Assembly (NCBI GenBank): GCA_949987565.1
Contig: OX465119.1
Location: 11,182,441-11,246,440, forward strand
Reading direction: 5' to 3'
Source: Luidia sarsii
Lineage: Eukaryota; Echinodermata; Asteroidea; Paxillosida; Luidiidae
DNA: 64,000 nt
Below the pieces are notes generated by a model, which was not told the DNA's origin, searched no databases, and saw only the letters and a list, made by a program, of their open reading frames with translations. The first letter of the stretch is position 1, and every line of letters starts with the position of its first letter. This document shows positions 1-12,122 of the stretch, piece by piece. Position numbers and translations under genes: made by a program.

Positions 1-1
1 C

Positions 2-3000
2 GAGGAACAGCCAGTGTCCAATCTCAGAGCGCTGAAGGAAGAGTTCTTGGGGCAGACCACTGGAGCCGTAGAATGCTCTCTGCAAGGCATCGGATCCTCC
101 AGTGAAGACGCTTCAAATAAGTTCTTTGACCTGACAGTCGACAAAAGCCTCAAATGCCGCCTCACTGGTGCCGGGGAACCGTACCAGGCTCGGTTCCCGG
201 AACTTCAAGCTGAGCTGAAGGGCTTGATGGAAGTTGTAACGCCAAAACCACAGTCAGCACCCATCCCTTGTCTGCAATCTTTGAAGGCTGGTGTCAAGGA
301 AGAAATGTTTGTCTCTCACGTGGATAGTCCAGCCACGTTCTGGTGTCAGTTAGTCCGGCAGGAGAGTACCTTGAACTCCTTGATGGATTCCATCGATGCT
401 CACTACAGCTCTCTGTCTGCCGACGAAGGCAAGATGGCACAGCCAGAGATTGGCGCCAGTTGCATCGCGCAGTTTGCTGACGACGAAGGCTGGTATCGAG
501 CCAGAATCACGCAAGTCACTCCCGACTCTTGCACGGTCATTTTCATCGACTACGGCAACTCGGACGTAGTGTCTAGATCCCTCATCAAGGAAATCAAGGA
601 TGAGTTCTTGACGGTCGACCAGCAAGCCGTCCTCTGCTCTCTGGGAGGGGTGGGTTCCGTCGACGCAGCCTGGAGCTCTGAAGCCTGCGACAGCTTTGCA
701 GGCCTAACGGGCGAGAAGAAGCTCCTGGCAGAGGTCTTGGACGTGGATGCCAAGACCTCATCTCATCAGGTGACCCTCTTAGACCTGGGCATGAGTCTTG
801 GACAGAGCCTGGTTGAGAGTGGACACGCCAAGGCCATTCCTACCACCGCCAAATCAAACAGGTTTGCCTCGGAGAGCGATGAGCCACTGGAGTACCTCGC
901 CGGGTTCCAAAACCTGAGCATCATACCCGGCACCTCAGAGAAGGTTTACGTCACCGTGGTCAACTCTCTGCACGAGTTCTACTGCCAGTTTGCCGCGAGG
1001 ACAACGGAGGATCTTGACCCGATGTCTGAGAAGCTTCAAGGTGAGGCCGAGACGCTTCCTGACGACCTCTCAGGAAACCTCCGGGGTGCTGCCTGCATCG
1101 CCAAGTTCCCGGAGGATGAGCAATGGTACCGCGCCTCCATCACCGCCGAGAAGGGAGAGGACCTCCAGGTGTTCTTTGTCGATTACGGCAACCGTGAGAC
1201 CATTCCCCGCAGTCAGGTCAAAGCCATGACCGACACCTTCTCGTCTCTACCGGCGCAGACGGTGAAGTGCGCCCTCGCTCGCGTCCCCGAATCATCGGCC
1301 TGCAATGACGCCGCGGTGGCCGAGTTTGAGAACCAGGTGCTCGAGAGCGAAGCTTTGGTGTCAGAGTTTATCGGACGGAAGGGTGACACCTGGATGCTCA
1401 GACTTCTGAATGACGGACGGCCAGTTGCTGAGGCTCTGGGAGTGGAGCTCACTGATGAGAAGCAAGGTAAATACTTGTTGAACAAAGAGGTATCAAAACA
1501 GCTTCTTCCAACATTCTGCCTCTCTCTGAAATTCCCTTCCTGGTTCATGTTTCCCACCTGCCTATGATCTTGTCTTTTTTAAGAGGAATGGTACATGTAC
1601 GTTAAACGATTGCTTTGCTATTTTCAAAAGACAAAGTATAACTTTCCTTATTTTAGCTGCTTAGTGCCAAAATATACATGTAGTTAAATTCTAAGGAATG
1701 ATAATATGGTTCTAAACAGTGTGGTTCTAAGCAATTATAATGTTCTTTTCAGAACCACACATACTCACAAAAGAGAATGTACATGGTGTCACAGCAAATC
1801 TATTAATCTCAATAAAAAACTATTTCAGTAATCATAGTCACTCAATTTTCACACTATTTAAAAACATTCCGACATTTGCAAATCTGCAGGATTTTTTTTT
1901 TTTAAAGTAAAATCAGGCACATCATGTGGAAAGTTTGTGAGATGAAACTTTTAGAAGAAAATGATCTTTGCTCTTTTTTCCAAACTTTATTAATGTTTTA
2001 CTGATGTTGTTTTTCAGAACCTTCAGCCAGCGATGAGAAGAGGCCTTCAGACAGACTGGCTTACTCTTGGCCTTCCCTGGAACCTCGCCAAGTCTTGGAA
2101 GTGTTTGTCAACGCTGTCAGCAACCCCGAGGTAAGAACTAAGATTGGTCACTTCTTGGCACCTCACCAATTCCTCACCAAGTGATGGCTGATGTATTTAT
2201 TTATTCAACTGTCACGATAAGAGTTGGAATCCAGCAGTCTCCTGATGACGAGCAGAGTACACAATACCTGAAACGTTGAGTTACCGGCTCTTTTCAGAGC
2301 CACACTCCATCTTGAAAGGGCTGCGTTACATGGTGTCACCGCAAACCGCCCACTTAGTATTTCCACCATGCAAACCTTCAAGTTTCAAGTGCTTATTACA
2401 TTGAGCAAGGGAAACCGTCTTTGAATCACATTCTCCTTAGTGCAAAACATCATGCTATATCTATGATGCAACGCAGTAGCCGCCGCTATACATTATTTGA
2501 ATCCACCACATGACCTCAACCAGCTCGGTGGTCAAGTAGTGAAGTAGTCTGTGCTAGAAAGCGTGAGTCGCTGGTTTGAATCCCGCCCAAGCTGCCTGAA
2601 ATGTTTTCATCAAGCATCGGGCAAAGCACTGAGCACTCGGTCGAGTAGGCCAAACCCTCATTGGACATTTTAAGTTGAATGATTTTGGAGACTTATTTGG
2701 CCGTAGACTTATTATGCAATTTTTTGTTTTGGTTGTATTTTTTTCCAGGACTTCTGGTGCCAGTTGTCAAAATCTGAAGATGACCTCAACATCCTGATGG
2801 ATAACATTCAAAGCCATCTCAGCCCTATGGGTAAGTGCTCTTGCCATTGGTAGCAGGTATACAGGAGAATACTGAGAAATAAGTGACTAATTGCACCCCA
2901 TAGTAGAAACCTCACACTGAAATATTTCTGCCGAAAATGCTGTGTTTTTGGAGAAAAGAGTAAAGATATCGTTTACGTCTCACCCCTAGAACTAAAAATT

Positions 3001-6000
3001 TTCGCGACACAATTGTCAATACTCAATATTGTCAATTGTTCAATATTTTTGACTCGGTTGGCGGATTGAGCTGAAATTTTCACAGGTGTGCTATTTCATG
3101 CAGATATTGGATCAGACAACGTATGGATGCTATTCTTTGACCTCGACCAATGTTGTGTTATCCCTTTAAGCAGTTTTAAAATACTTCGCAAGTGTTATTT
3201 GATTGATTGATTTTTGTCTATTTCATTCCGGTAGGTGACAACCCCAACCCTAATGACCTGCATCTTCGCCCTGGTCAAGCCTGCCTAGCCGTGTCATCCC
3301 AGGACAGCGCCTGGTACAGGTCAGAGGTCAAAGAGGTCACTGAGGACACGGTCAAGGTTCTTTTTGTTGACACGGGAAAGACGGAAACTGTGCAACGTGT
3401 CAAGGTAAGAATTTGGAGGTTAACCTTTGACTCGGAACAAATCTGGCTAAAATGACCTGCAATACGTGAATCTCAAAAGTTAGAGGGTCTGACGTTCCGA
3501 TCCTAGCAGGACTTTTCTCAAAGGCAAAGAAAAAGGTCCTGCTAGGATCCAAACGTCGGGCCCTCTAACTTTTGAGATGCACGTATTGCAGGTCATTTTA
3601 GCCAGTAAGCATTTTGCAAAAGTTTTTGAATTAACTTCATAACTTAAAAAAGATGTTTAGATCAAAATGTTCTGCCTTTGAGAAAACTTCTGCTATGGTT
3701 GAAGGCTGAGACCGTCTAAACTCTGAACTATGGTTGGCAAGTTAGACATTTGTTGTTTTGGAGCGAAAGGAGTTTGCAGAATTTTGGGAGCCTCATGTTA
3801 CAGATATAATATGATATTTTGCTTGAGGAGAATGTTATTTTGCGAATGTAACGCAGAATATCATTATATCTAAGATGTATGTGTTACCCACCGCTATACA
3901 TACATATTCAAATCCGCCATATGACCTCGACCAGCTGGGTAGTCCAATGGTTAAGATGTCTACACTAGAAAGCAGTAGTAACGAGTTTGAATTGTGGACG
4001 TATCAGAAAGAGAAAGACTAAGTGGAAGGTTACTGGTGACACCATGTAACACTTCTTAGTCTCCTGATGATGGAAACATTGAGTTACCGGCTCTTTTCAG
4101 AGCCACACTCCTTCTCGAAAGAGAAGTGCTACATGATGTCACTGTAAACCTTCCACTTGGTACTTCAACCATGCAAACCTTCAAATCCTATCTAGTCTGA
4201 GATACCGGCTCATTTCAGAGCCACACTCCTCGAAAAAGAAGTACATCATGGTGTCACCGCAAACCTTCCACTTAGTACTTCCACCATGCAAACTTTCAAG
4301 TCTTGAATCTTTGCAACAACTTTGTATGTTACTTCCACAGACATTATCATTGAAAAAGGACCTAGCATCAGCCCCCCCCCTAAAAAAATACCCTTTCTCT
4401 GTAAATATAAAACCAAGCTCAAGTCTTATCTAAAGTGAAAGACATTGATTGAGGACTTGATTTTTTTCATCAACAGGTGAGACGAATGGAAGAGGAGTTC
4501 CTGAGCCTCCCCAGACAGGCCTTCAGATGTCAACTAGCCGGCGTGACTCCCAAAGGAGATTCCTGGGACAGAGACGCCTCAGATGCCCTCAGGAAGCTCA
4601 CCGCTGACCATTCCATCTTTGCCGACATCTTGAAGATCGAGAAGGACGAAGATGGAGGCTTAGGATGTGTCACGGTGACGCTCAAAGACGGGTCCTTGTC
4701 GGTGGCTGACCTCCTGACAGCCAAAGGTCACGCCGAGGAGGCTGGGATACGAGAGTCTCCGGAGGAGGACTTCGCCGATGCCTCGATCATCAAGACGGCC
4801 GTCTGGGAAGGGCCTACCTACAAGCAGTCCAGCCTCGGGTCTGAAGAGAAACAAGACGTGGTTATTCTCTCCGTCACCGGCCCGACTGAGTTCTACTGCC
4901 GCCTGCTTGAGTCAGAGCTGAGTGGGATGCCGTCAAGAATCAGGTCGGACGTCGACCGTCACATCAGCGAGTTGATCGGTCAGAGCAGGCTGGAGCCGAC
5001 TCAGAAGATGCCCTGCTTGGCCAAGTGTCAGGACGGGACTTGGAAGCGAGCGGAGATCCTCCACGTCCTCGGCAATGATCGGGTGAAAGTCTTCCTCGTG
5101 GATGACGCCTTGATTCGACTCGTCGATGTCAGCGATCTTCAGCTGATAACCTCTTCGTTGCTGGCGCTAACGCCTCAAGCCATTGGCTGCTCTTTTGAAA
5201 CCGCTCCTTCGGGATTCAGTTGGTCCGAGGCAGATTCATCCGTCTTCAAGGCACTGATCGAGGGCAACACCCTCCAAGCCCAGAGTGTGGATGGCGGAGT
5301 TGCTTTATTCATTGAGGAGGACTCCGTAATGCAGACGGTGATGCAGGAAGCTGAATCAAGAAAGGCAGAGGAAGAGCAGTCCACTCTGGAAACAGTTGAT
5401 GAAACTGACGGACCCACGCCCGATGCCCTACCTCAAGGGGACGAACCCTTCACGTCAGGTGTCGACTTGCCGGCCTCTTTCAAGCAGGCCTTCACACCGC
5501 TAGAGCTTGAGGTCAATCATGAAGTGACCCTGTGCCTTGTAACCGTTGACAGTCCCGAAGAAATCACCTGCCAAATCACACACACCGACCAGAAAGTCTT
5601 AGACATTGAGCAACGCATGACTGAGCTGTATGGTGCCGAATCCGAAGACCCTGGAGATCCAGACTGGACCCCGCAAGTTGGAGAACCCTGCGCAGCCAGA
5701 CACTCCCAGTATGAAGATTGGTATCGGGCAACCGTAGTGTCCATTGATGAAGAAGGGGTCGATGTCTACTATGCGGATTACGGTGGGAAAGATAAGGTCC
5801 AACCAGAGAGCATCCGTGAGTTGATTAACGACTTGAAAGACCTCCCTGCCCAGGCCATGAGGTTCAGCCTCAGCAAGCCCTTGATGCCTGTTGAGATGTG
5901 GAACAAGAAGACCAAGGCTCTCTTAGAGGGTCAGGAGGCAGAGCATGACCTCCGTGCCAAGGTCCTAGAAGTGAGGGAGTTAATCACCAGCATTGAGCTC

Positions 6001-7548
6001 AACGAAGATGATCACACATTCCTCACCAGTCTTGTCGATCAGTCGCAGACCGCCTCACTGAACAACGAAGACGGGGAAGAGGAGGACAGTGACGGAGAGT
6101 TCTTTGACACCGTGGATCAGGCAGAGGCGTCCTATGAGATGGAAGACATCGATGAGGCTTTGAAAAGTTTCTCCGTTGAAGATGAAGCTCCTCTGCAAGG
6201 CGATGACGAATTCAAAGGCAGCGTTGCAAAAGTAGTGGACGCTCTCTTTGAGAAAGCCTCTCAGCAAGCCATGGCTGATCTCACTGACCTCAAACCGGAC
6301 ACTGTTGTTGAAGACACAACGGAAGACTCTCTCCAAACTGAAGGAGAGAAGCAGGTCCCTTCTGCCGAAGCCCCTGAGGAACCTCAGGCTCCTCTAGGAT
6401 CTCGAATGATCAGCATGAAGGACATCATCGACCAGTTTGTTGACCACACTCTTCAGAACCTGAACAAAGATTGTCCCGATGACGGTAAACAACAGAGCGA
6501 AGGCCAAGAGAGTGAAGAAGACCTAACCGAGGAAGAAAGTGACGAGGAGAATGCTGATGTAGGAAACGAAGATGCCATCAACGGAGAAGTCGATGAGTTT
6601 GAAGATGCATCCTCAGAATCCAAGGAAGGCATCAGCAAAGTAGATGGAGGAGTTGATCACCGGGACTCAGAACTGGCAGAAGATGGCCAATCCTGTCAGG
6701 ATACTGAAGACCCTGCTGATTCCGACGAAAATGTCGCGATCGAAAACTCGTCATCAGATGAAGAGGAAGATGAAACCTTAAATGAAGAAGATCATGTCCA
6801 AGACGAGGAGGCAGACTCTGAGAAGACAGAGGGTCAAGTATCTGACGAGGCCACTCCACAGCTTGATACATCAGGACAACCAACACCGGCTGTGGACTCT
6901 GATCCTATGCCAGCATCAGATGGCGCATCAGTCTCTGAAAAAGCAGTGGAGACGCCTGATGAAGGGGATCAGTTCCAGGACTCGAAGACAGAGCCCTTGG
7001 AGACAGAGCCCCTGGATGCAGAGCCCCTGGATGCAGAGCCCCTGGATGCAGAGCCCCTGGATGCAGAGCCCCTGGATGCAGAGCCCCTGGATGCAGAGCC
7101 CCTGGATGCAGAGCCCCTGGATGCAGAGCCCCTGGATGCAGAGCCCCTGGATGCAGAGCCCCTGGATACAGAGCCCCTGGAGACCGAGCAAGTGGCTCAT
7201 GATGAAGCCGCTTCACAGCCAAGTGTTGCTGACATCAAGCCAGATTCAGAAGAAGCAGCCACTGAGGGAGAGGCTGCCAAGGCAGGAGCCACTCACGAAG
7301 ATGCAGAAATGGACGACGACCAGAGCCCCGATTCTGAGACCTGTCGGGCTGGTGAAGAAGTGCAAGAGGCATCAGCCGGAGATGTGGATGGCGTCACTGC
7401 TGGACAAGAGGAAGCAGACATTCCAGAGCGCCGAGACTTGGTGGAGACAGAGCCAGTCCCAGATCAGGCGACGGAGGAATCGCCCGGGGAAGGTTGCAGC
7501 TCAGAGACAAGTCCAGAAGCAGGTACCGGTGTCGAATCACAAATTTAG
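2..7548 (+). CDS. Multi-Tudor-domain protein, 5'-partial (TDRD6/TDRD15/Tudor-like)
   Basis: Joined exons 2-1466, 2018-2130, 2749-2830, 3235-3404 and 4477-7548 give 1634 codons including the stop, with every GT-AG junction in phase. The frame is open at the window edge, so the N-terminus is missing. The sequence opens in the tail of one Tudor unit and then shows five more, at about residues 102-216, 313-430, 512-640, 737-852 and 957-1075. Units 1 and 2 keep the WYRA and FxDYGN motifs of a methylarginine-binding aromatic cage. Unit 3 (FVDTGK), unit 4 (WKRA, FLVDDA) and unit 5 (YADYGG) have lost key positions. The tail from about residue 1080 is very acidic (E/D/S-rich), looks disordered and holds EPLDA repeats. 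Proteins of this family scaffold PIWI proteins carrying symmetric dimethylarginine in germ granules; that role is inferred here. The exact orthologue is not resolved. The 3' end may instead splice at 7522 to an exon at 8100. Confidence 0.93.
1467..2017 (+). other. Tudor gene intron with an SL-repeat fragment
   Basis: This intron runs from donor AAG|GTAAAT to acceptor TTTTCAG. It is AT-rich. At about 1742-1800 it contains a fragment of the SL repeat of the paired-change subfamily (GTTCTTTTCAGAAC, then AAAAGAGAATGTACATGGTGTCA). No coding content is seen. Confidence 0.75.
2215..2400 (+). repeat. SL repeat with hammerhead-like 5' part (Tudor intron)
   Basis: In order: CTGATGA (2242-2248), a degenerate stem, GAAACGTT, GAGTTACC, the hairpin GGCTCTTTTCAGAGCC at 2286-2301, then the shared tail TACATGGTGTCACCGCAAACC and CACCATGCAAACCTTCAA. 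It lies in the intron 2131-2748 in the gene's sense orientation, so it would be present in the pre-mRNA. Confidence 0.8.
2480..2670 (+). repeat. tRNA-derived SINE (family S1)
   Basis: An A-box-like TGGTCAAGTAGT and a B-box-like GGTTTGAATCC are about 45 bp apart. They are followed by a family tail with GCATCGGGCAAAGCACTGAG and CCAAACCCTCATTGG. Related copies or fragments lie at about 3880-4010, 18885-19065 and 20725-20885 (reverse). This is a Pol III-type retroposon rather than a functional tRNA gene, because no cloverleaf can be drawn. Confidence 0.7.
3460..3606. repeat. Inverted pair of R2 cores (near-perfect palindrome) in Tudor intron
   Basis: Two R2 cores face each other with a very short spacer: GATCCTAGCAGGACTTTTCT on the left, AGGTCCTGCTAGGATC on the right. 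Their outer arms match as TCTCAAAAGTTAGAGGG and CCCTCTAACTTTTGAGA. The last coding bases and donor flank of the upstream exon also recur in part as GCAGGTCATTTTAGCCAG. The intron RNA could fold into a hairpin of about 60 bp. Confidence 0.85.
3880..4320 (+). repeat. SINE S1 remnant followed by two SL repeats (Tudor intron)
   Basis: A decayed S1 SINE at 3880-4010 (GGTAGTCCAATGGTTAAG, GAGTTTGAATT) precedes two SL repeats. Their hairpins are at 4089-4104 (perfect GGCTCTTTTCAGAGCC) and 4207-4222 (one change in the loop side). The hairpins are followed by the family's AAAGAGAAG and TGGTGTCAC tail. The rest of intron 3405-4476 shows nothing coding. Confidence 0.75.
6991..7185 (+). repeat. In-frame 15-bp coding minisatellite (EPLDA)13
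   Basis: Thirteen exact-length 15-bp units (GAGCCCCTGGATGCA and close variants) encode EPLET, ten [10 protein letters not shown] and EPLET inside the acidic tail of the Tudor protein. The near-identity of the ten central units at the DNA level points to recent expansion. The unit length preserves the frame, so copy number can vary without breaking the protein. The other frames also stay open across the array; those ORFs are shadows. Confidence 0.95.
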
Positions 7549-10349
7549 AGCTTTCAGAGGTTATACTTTATGTCAGACTTAATAGTCGAGAGGTTTAGAT
7601 CCCAGGATAAAACTGAAAGAGTGCCTTCAACAAAGTCATTATTAATCAGTGACATTTGAGTTATTTAAAAGATGTTTGGACATCTGAGTATGTTTTGAAG
7701 AATGACATCAGAAAGTTAACAGTGATCACAGTCATGTCGATGGTTTGAAGCCGACTAGAGGAATGGATTTCATGAAGCCAGGTTTTGTCGAGTAACGGTT
7801 CCAGTATCGCCGTCAAGGCATGGATGGTATTGTAACAGTGATTTGTTTGCCAGAAGTCACAGTAGATGATGAGTATCGGTTTTTTTCTTCAGTGGCAAGT
7901 ACGGTAGAGGTATGTGGAACAAATGATCAAATTTGTCAATCGGTGTAAAGCCATGGAGTCTATTTTGATTTGTCAGATGATCCTTCTTGTAATGCATCAC
8001 ACCTCAAGTTGTGTTTCATCAATTGCTCAAACTACAATGAGACTCGGATTTATATATACGGTAAACTTTATATATATCAAGTTCATTTTTTTTTTAAAGG
8101 CTGCCTTACCTGGAAACATGGGAAACAGGCAAAAAAAATTTCTGAAAACTCGGAGTCGGTCAAACCTGTCACATCACCTGAGGAAATCAGACAAAAATCC
8201 TGTGGATTGGAGTTCCATGTTTGTTAAAGCTGAGTAAGGAATTGTCACTGTAATAGTTTCATTGGAAATACATTAGTTTAAGGAGGGTGACCAAATCTTT
8301 CAGAAGGTTTTTCGTTTCTTTTTTGGGGTCACTAACCGGTACATGTAAGCGCATTTTGATTGTTGTTAATCACAATTCCATTTACCCATGTCAGGAGATA
8401 CTTACACATTGAAATGCCTGTGTCAGGTTTGGATAGTAAACACAATTGCACCTCGATGTCATGAAGTTACAAAACAACACACTGTACCACCAGGGATACT
8501 TCCTGTGACAGTGTCACTGAACTTTGGTTTGATAAGGTTCCGTGCATCTCCTCAAACAGAAGGCTCATCTAAAACGTTGTGTATTCATTAACATCCTTTT
8601 GGCTTGTTGTATCCTATGCCAATTTTCAAAGATAAAAAGAGATTTATTTTTTCAGCAAATTTATGCTATAACCTTTTTTGATAGTACATTTAGCTAGATG
8701 AAAGTGATTTATTTGAAACATTTATTAGTTTCTCTTACCACGTTTTACGATCGTAGTTTGAAAGCTTATCAAGAATACTATACAGACATTATCATCTCCT
8801 GTGTACCAGTTCAATTGATGTTTTTTTTTCTAGCTTCACAGAAAATGAAAACACTGAACCTTTATAATGTTATGAAATTAGTGTAACTACTAACTGCATT
8901 TAAACAGATTATTGTAGGGATTAAGTGATTTTAGTTGTTCCCTATATAGCCACTTGTTTTGCCACATTTTTGTTTTGTTAATTTTTTTTTACATCAAAGT
9001 TCACATCAAAGGGGGAAAAACACTTCAAGTTTTGAAAATACACAGGAAAAAAGGTTTTAAAAAAGTTTCGAGTTTTGTAAACTATAGATAGACAATAGAC
9101 ATTATATATCTTGTCGTTGAGGAAACGTCCTTGAGATGCACTAAAATAACCCACTTGGTAAGTCCAGATCAATTTCCTTTTATTTTGTTATCTCTAATAG
9201 TGAACCGCCAAATTCCTGACAGGAACCAATACTGTATGCCTTCCGGGCCCAGTGTTGCAAGACTTACAGAGAGTCCCTGTGTATGATCTCATTACTCACA
9301 TGATCCTGTCTCTGCAAACTATGAAAGAAAAGCCTAAATGTAAACTAAGATAAGATAACAAAGATAAGATGCTACTCCCCAACAATGGAATAATACATAA
9401 AACCTTGGTTTTTCTACCGTTATCAATTCATTGTTCTTCATTGTTATGCGATTTCCCGAAGAATTTTCATTGCAACTTTTTCAGTTTTACTGCATTGTAT
9501 CTTTTGTGTAAAATATTAATGTTTCTCTGTATACGTCATCTGTTATGTTTTACCCGGATGGTCAACTTTGACCTGATTGCAAGAACTAGGCAGATTGTAA
9601 AAGAAGTGTTTTCAAAGGTAGACCCTAAAGGCGGCCAAGTAGAATGCCGTACGTCACAACTGAATATTCATGAGTTACTCTCCCGACTGTGGGAAGTCAA
9701 TGGGTCCCGAAGTTAATTTATGCTAAGGAGCCATGAAAACATTTGACGTGCGGCCGCCTTTATGGTCTACCGTTTTCAAAGCCTCATGCAAGCTTCAGTT
9801 GGCGAAGACTGGTTTCATATGGTACTGCTCTCTGATTTTGCGTTTGTAACAATGGGTCCGGCAGTTATGCGGGCGTAATACGATTTTAAAAGTCACGGGC
9901 CTGAATGGATGATCACGTGACTCCCCGGATGTCAGAATTCTTACCTTTGATTTTTTCTTTTCTGATTAACAAAGCATGATTGAATTGGGACGTCCCAAGA
10001 AACTGATTTATTGAAAAAAGATGTTCGTGTTTGTATTCTTGAAGTTGAAAGGGAATAAAGGCTGTTTCTTTACCCCGAATTTTTAAGTGTTCTGCACATT
10101 TTGCTTTCTTGAATTTGGGATTTTTTGACGTATCTGTAGCTTTATTTATTAGGTATTATCAGATTCTTGTATAACATGCTTTCTGTTTCCTGTGGAAACA
10201 GATATAATGTTTTGATCTTTAATTACTACTTACTTTAATTACTAAGTCACTTTCAAACAAGATTTCATGTAATTTCTCCATCGTAACCCAAAGCTAGTAG
10301 TTCTTGAGACCCAAAGACGACCTGATTTCCGTATAATTATGTCATGTAG
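7549..10349 (+). other. 3' flank / probable 3' UTR of the Tudor gene
   Basis: AT-rich sequence without a convincing coding region. A canonical AATAAA is at 10054-10059, and several looser A-rich sites come before it. A long 3' UTR ending near 10.08 kb is possible. Short open frames near 8.0, 8.7 and 9.4 kb lack coding character. Confidence 0.4.
8100..8227 (+). other. Possible alternative last exon of the Tudor gene
   Basis: A good acceptor (a long T run ending in AAAG) precedes a 42-codon open frame that ends in TAA at 8225-8227. The phase fits a donor at 7522 (GCAG|GTACCG) in the large Tudor exon. Splicing here would replace the last eight codons after 7522 with a basic, Ser/Glu-containing tail. 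This is seen only as matching splice signals and phase; cDNA would decide. The unspliced frame stops at 7548. Confidence 0.3.
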
Positions 10350-10588
10350 GTCGTTTTCGAAATGAAGGCCTAGGGTCGGGCTTAGAATTCGGTCATTATT
10401 TCTTTTACCCGTTATAATATCACAGGCATCTAAAAGCAAGCGTTTGGCCCCAATTTCTTGGGGGAATACTCTACCTATCAAGCCAACAAACCTTTAAATT
10501 CGGAAACAAACCACAACCTGGATTTTCAGGTTTTGTCGGACGGAGACGAAGCCTGAGCCCGAGCCTAAGCCTTCATTTCGAAAACGCC
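10350..10588. mobile_element. MITE, family M (AGGCTC-rich TIRs)
   Basis: The terminal inverted repeats read TTTTCGAAATGAAGG at the left and CCTTCATTTCGAAAA at the right. They continue inward into GGCTC-rich stretches, the right one being GACGAAGCCTGAGCCCGAGC. There is no coding capacity. The same interior (AACCTGGATTTTCAGGTTTT) recurs inverted at 13.54-13.76 kb and directly at 26.22-26.47 kb. Confidence 0.8.
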
Positions 10589-10599
10589 CTCAGTTTCAA

Positions 10600-11049
10600 T
10601 ACGCCTCATCTAGGTGCGCACGCTTTAGTCTGACGTCATTGTAGACATGCGCAGTAATCATGGCAACGCCCGGGCACATTGAAGTCTTCGCGTTGTGCCA
10701 CGTGTTCGTCTGTCGGGATATTTTCCACGAAATATACCCGCTAAAATCACTTACAGTCTGGATTTTCTGATGCAAGATATGACACCAGTTCTTCAGGATT
10801 GAGTAGGGACTCGGAAGTCTGTAAATTCTTCACTTATTGAATGTTGAACTAGCGAAAGTGGACTTGATTAATTACTACAAGATGTGTACTACCATGGTAC
10901 ATGTATAGTGTTATGTAGTCCTACGTGTATTTATACCGCGATGCTGTGAAGAAAAGTGACTAACAAGTTCACTTCAAGCGCACACTGAACCACCGACCAA
11001 CATTCCAAAAGTACAAGGAGACGGACAAAACGGAATACAGCATTTGAAG
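10600..11049 (+). promoter_or_regulatory. Promoter-like stretch with a possible noncoding first exon
   Basis: A full CRE palindrome TGACGTCA lies at 10631-10638, an NRF1-like CATGCGCAG just after it, and an imperfect RFX X-box (GTAATCATGGCAAC) by about 10665. A consensus splice donor GAAG|GTAGGT is at 11049/11050. This would suit the 5' end of a plus-strand transcript that joins the candidate exon at 16392. No TATA box is clear. Confidence 0.35.
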
Positions 11050-11579
11050 GTAGGTTGTCAGTTCCTCATTTTTGAATTTATTGCGAAATTATTTGGGGTT
11101 TTCTTACACGGCCAAAGTGCTTGTCTTGTTAACCGTCTTGTTTGCAATACACCCCAAACACTGCTATGAAGGGGTTAATAACATACTGGAAATCATGTCT
11201 ACCGACATTCGATTAATTTGACAGAGCTACTGCAGTCCAGAGAAAAAGAGGACCTGAAATTGATTCCAGCAAGACCCATTTTTTAAAGATCTTGCTGAGA
11301 CTGAAATGCAAGACCCTCTGATTGTGTTTACAATTTTGGTCGTTCAGTTCTTACGCAGTTTGCAGCTTATTTACACCATTTTTTTAAAGTCAATGCCCGA
11401 GATTTGGCAAGTTTTTAGTTTGATACCCTCACTGTAAAAGTCTGGGGAAAACCTGAACCCAAATTACACCACAAATTGTAGTGTAGACAAAATCATGCAG
11501 GTCTGGCACAACCACTTGAAGAAAAAAAGGACTTAGTTTTCCTAAAAGTCATGATTTTGTGGCGTGTATGTAGGAATAT

Positions 11580-11700
11580 ACTACTACATGTACGTACTTA
11601 CTACATGTAGTTACTACTAGTGAAGTACATGTACATGTACATGTATGTAGGCCTACATGTACAGTACGTGTACATGTACATGGTTACAAAGTACATTATA
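11580..11700. repeat. ACATGT-rich simple repeat
   Basis: Irregular ACATGTAC/TACTACATGTA repeats, palindromic at the hexamer level. The same hexamer is scattered widely through the window. The flanks 11050-11580 and 11700-12120 show no gene. Confidence 0.8.
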
Positions 11701-12122
11701 CGTGCACGAGGGCATTGCTGACCGTCGTAAGGTTGACAAAATAATGCGTCACAAAATCATGATTTTTTTTTTGAAAACTGCAAGTCCATTTAGGGGGTTG
11801 GTGATTGTGCCAGACAGTGTCGTTCTTCCACTTAGTAATATTTGGTCTATTGAGGATTTCAGGGATTATCCCATCCTTTTATGGTGAGGGAATTAAACCA
11901 AAATATTTCCCAAGTTAGTTCATCAATAGACCGAATGCGCGATGTGATCACGTGACTTATAGTGGGTATTCCGGTAAGGTCTCGGGTACCGAACTGCAGA
12001 ATATTCTTCATAGATTTCGAGAAAGAAAAGCCTCGATTGAACATACAAGTGCAACAATCACCGTGTACTTGACAACAGCGACACCTTGATATGGGGACCG
12101 CCATGTTTGGTGATTGTTTGAT

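Noticed and set aside
2286..2301. Rho-independent terminator hairpin
   Set aside because: The setting is a spliced eukaryotic gene and no U-tract follows the stem; the histone-type reading fits better.
6782..7582. 266-residue and 105-residue frames over the Tudor tail
   Set aside because: Shadows of the coding minisatellite in other frames; the main frame is fixed by splicing phase and Tudor domains.
9369..9716. 115-residue ORF downstream of the Tudor gene
   Set aside because: Composition follows the AT-rich DNA; no homologous motif and no splice signals.
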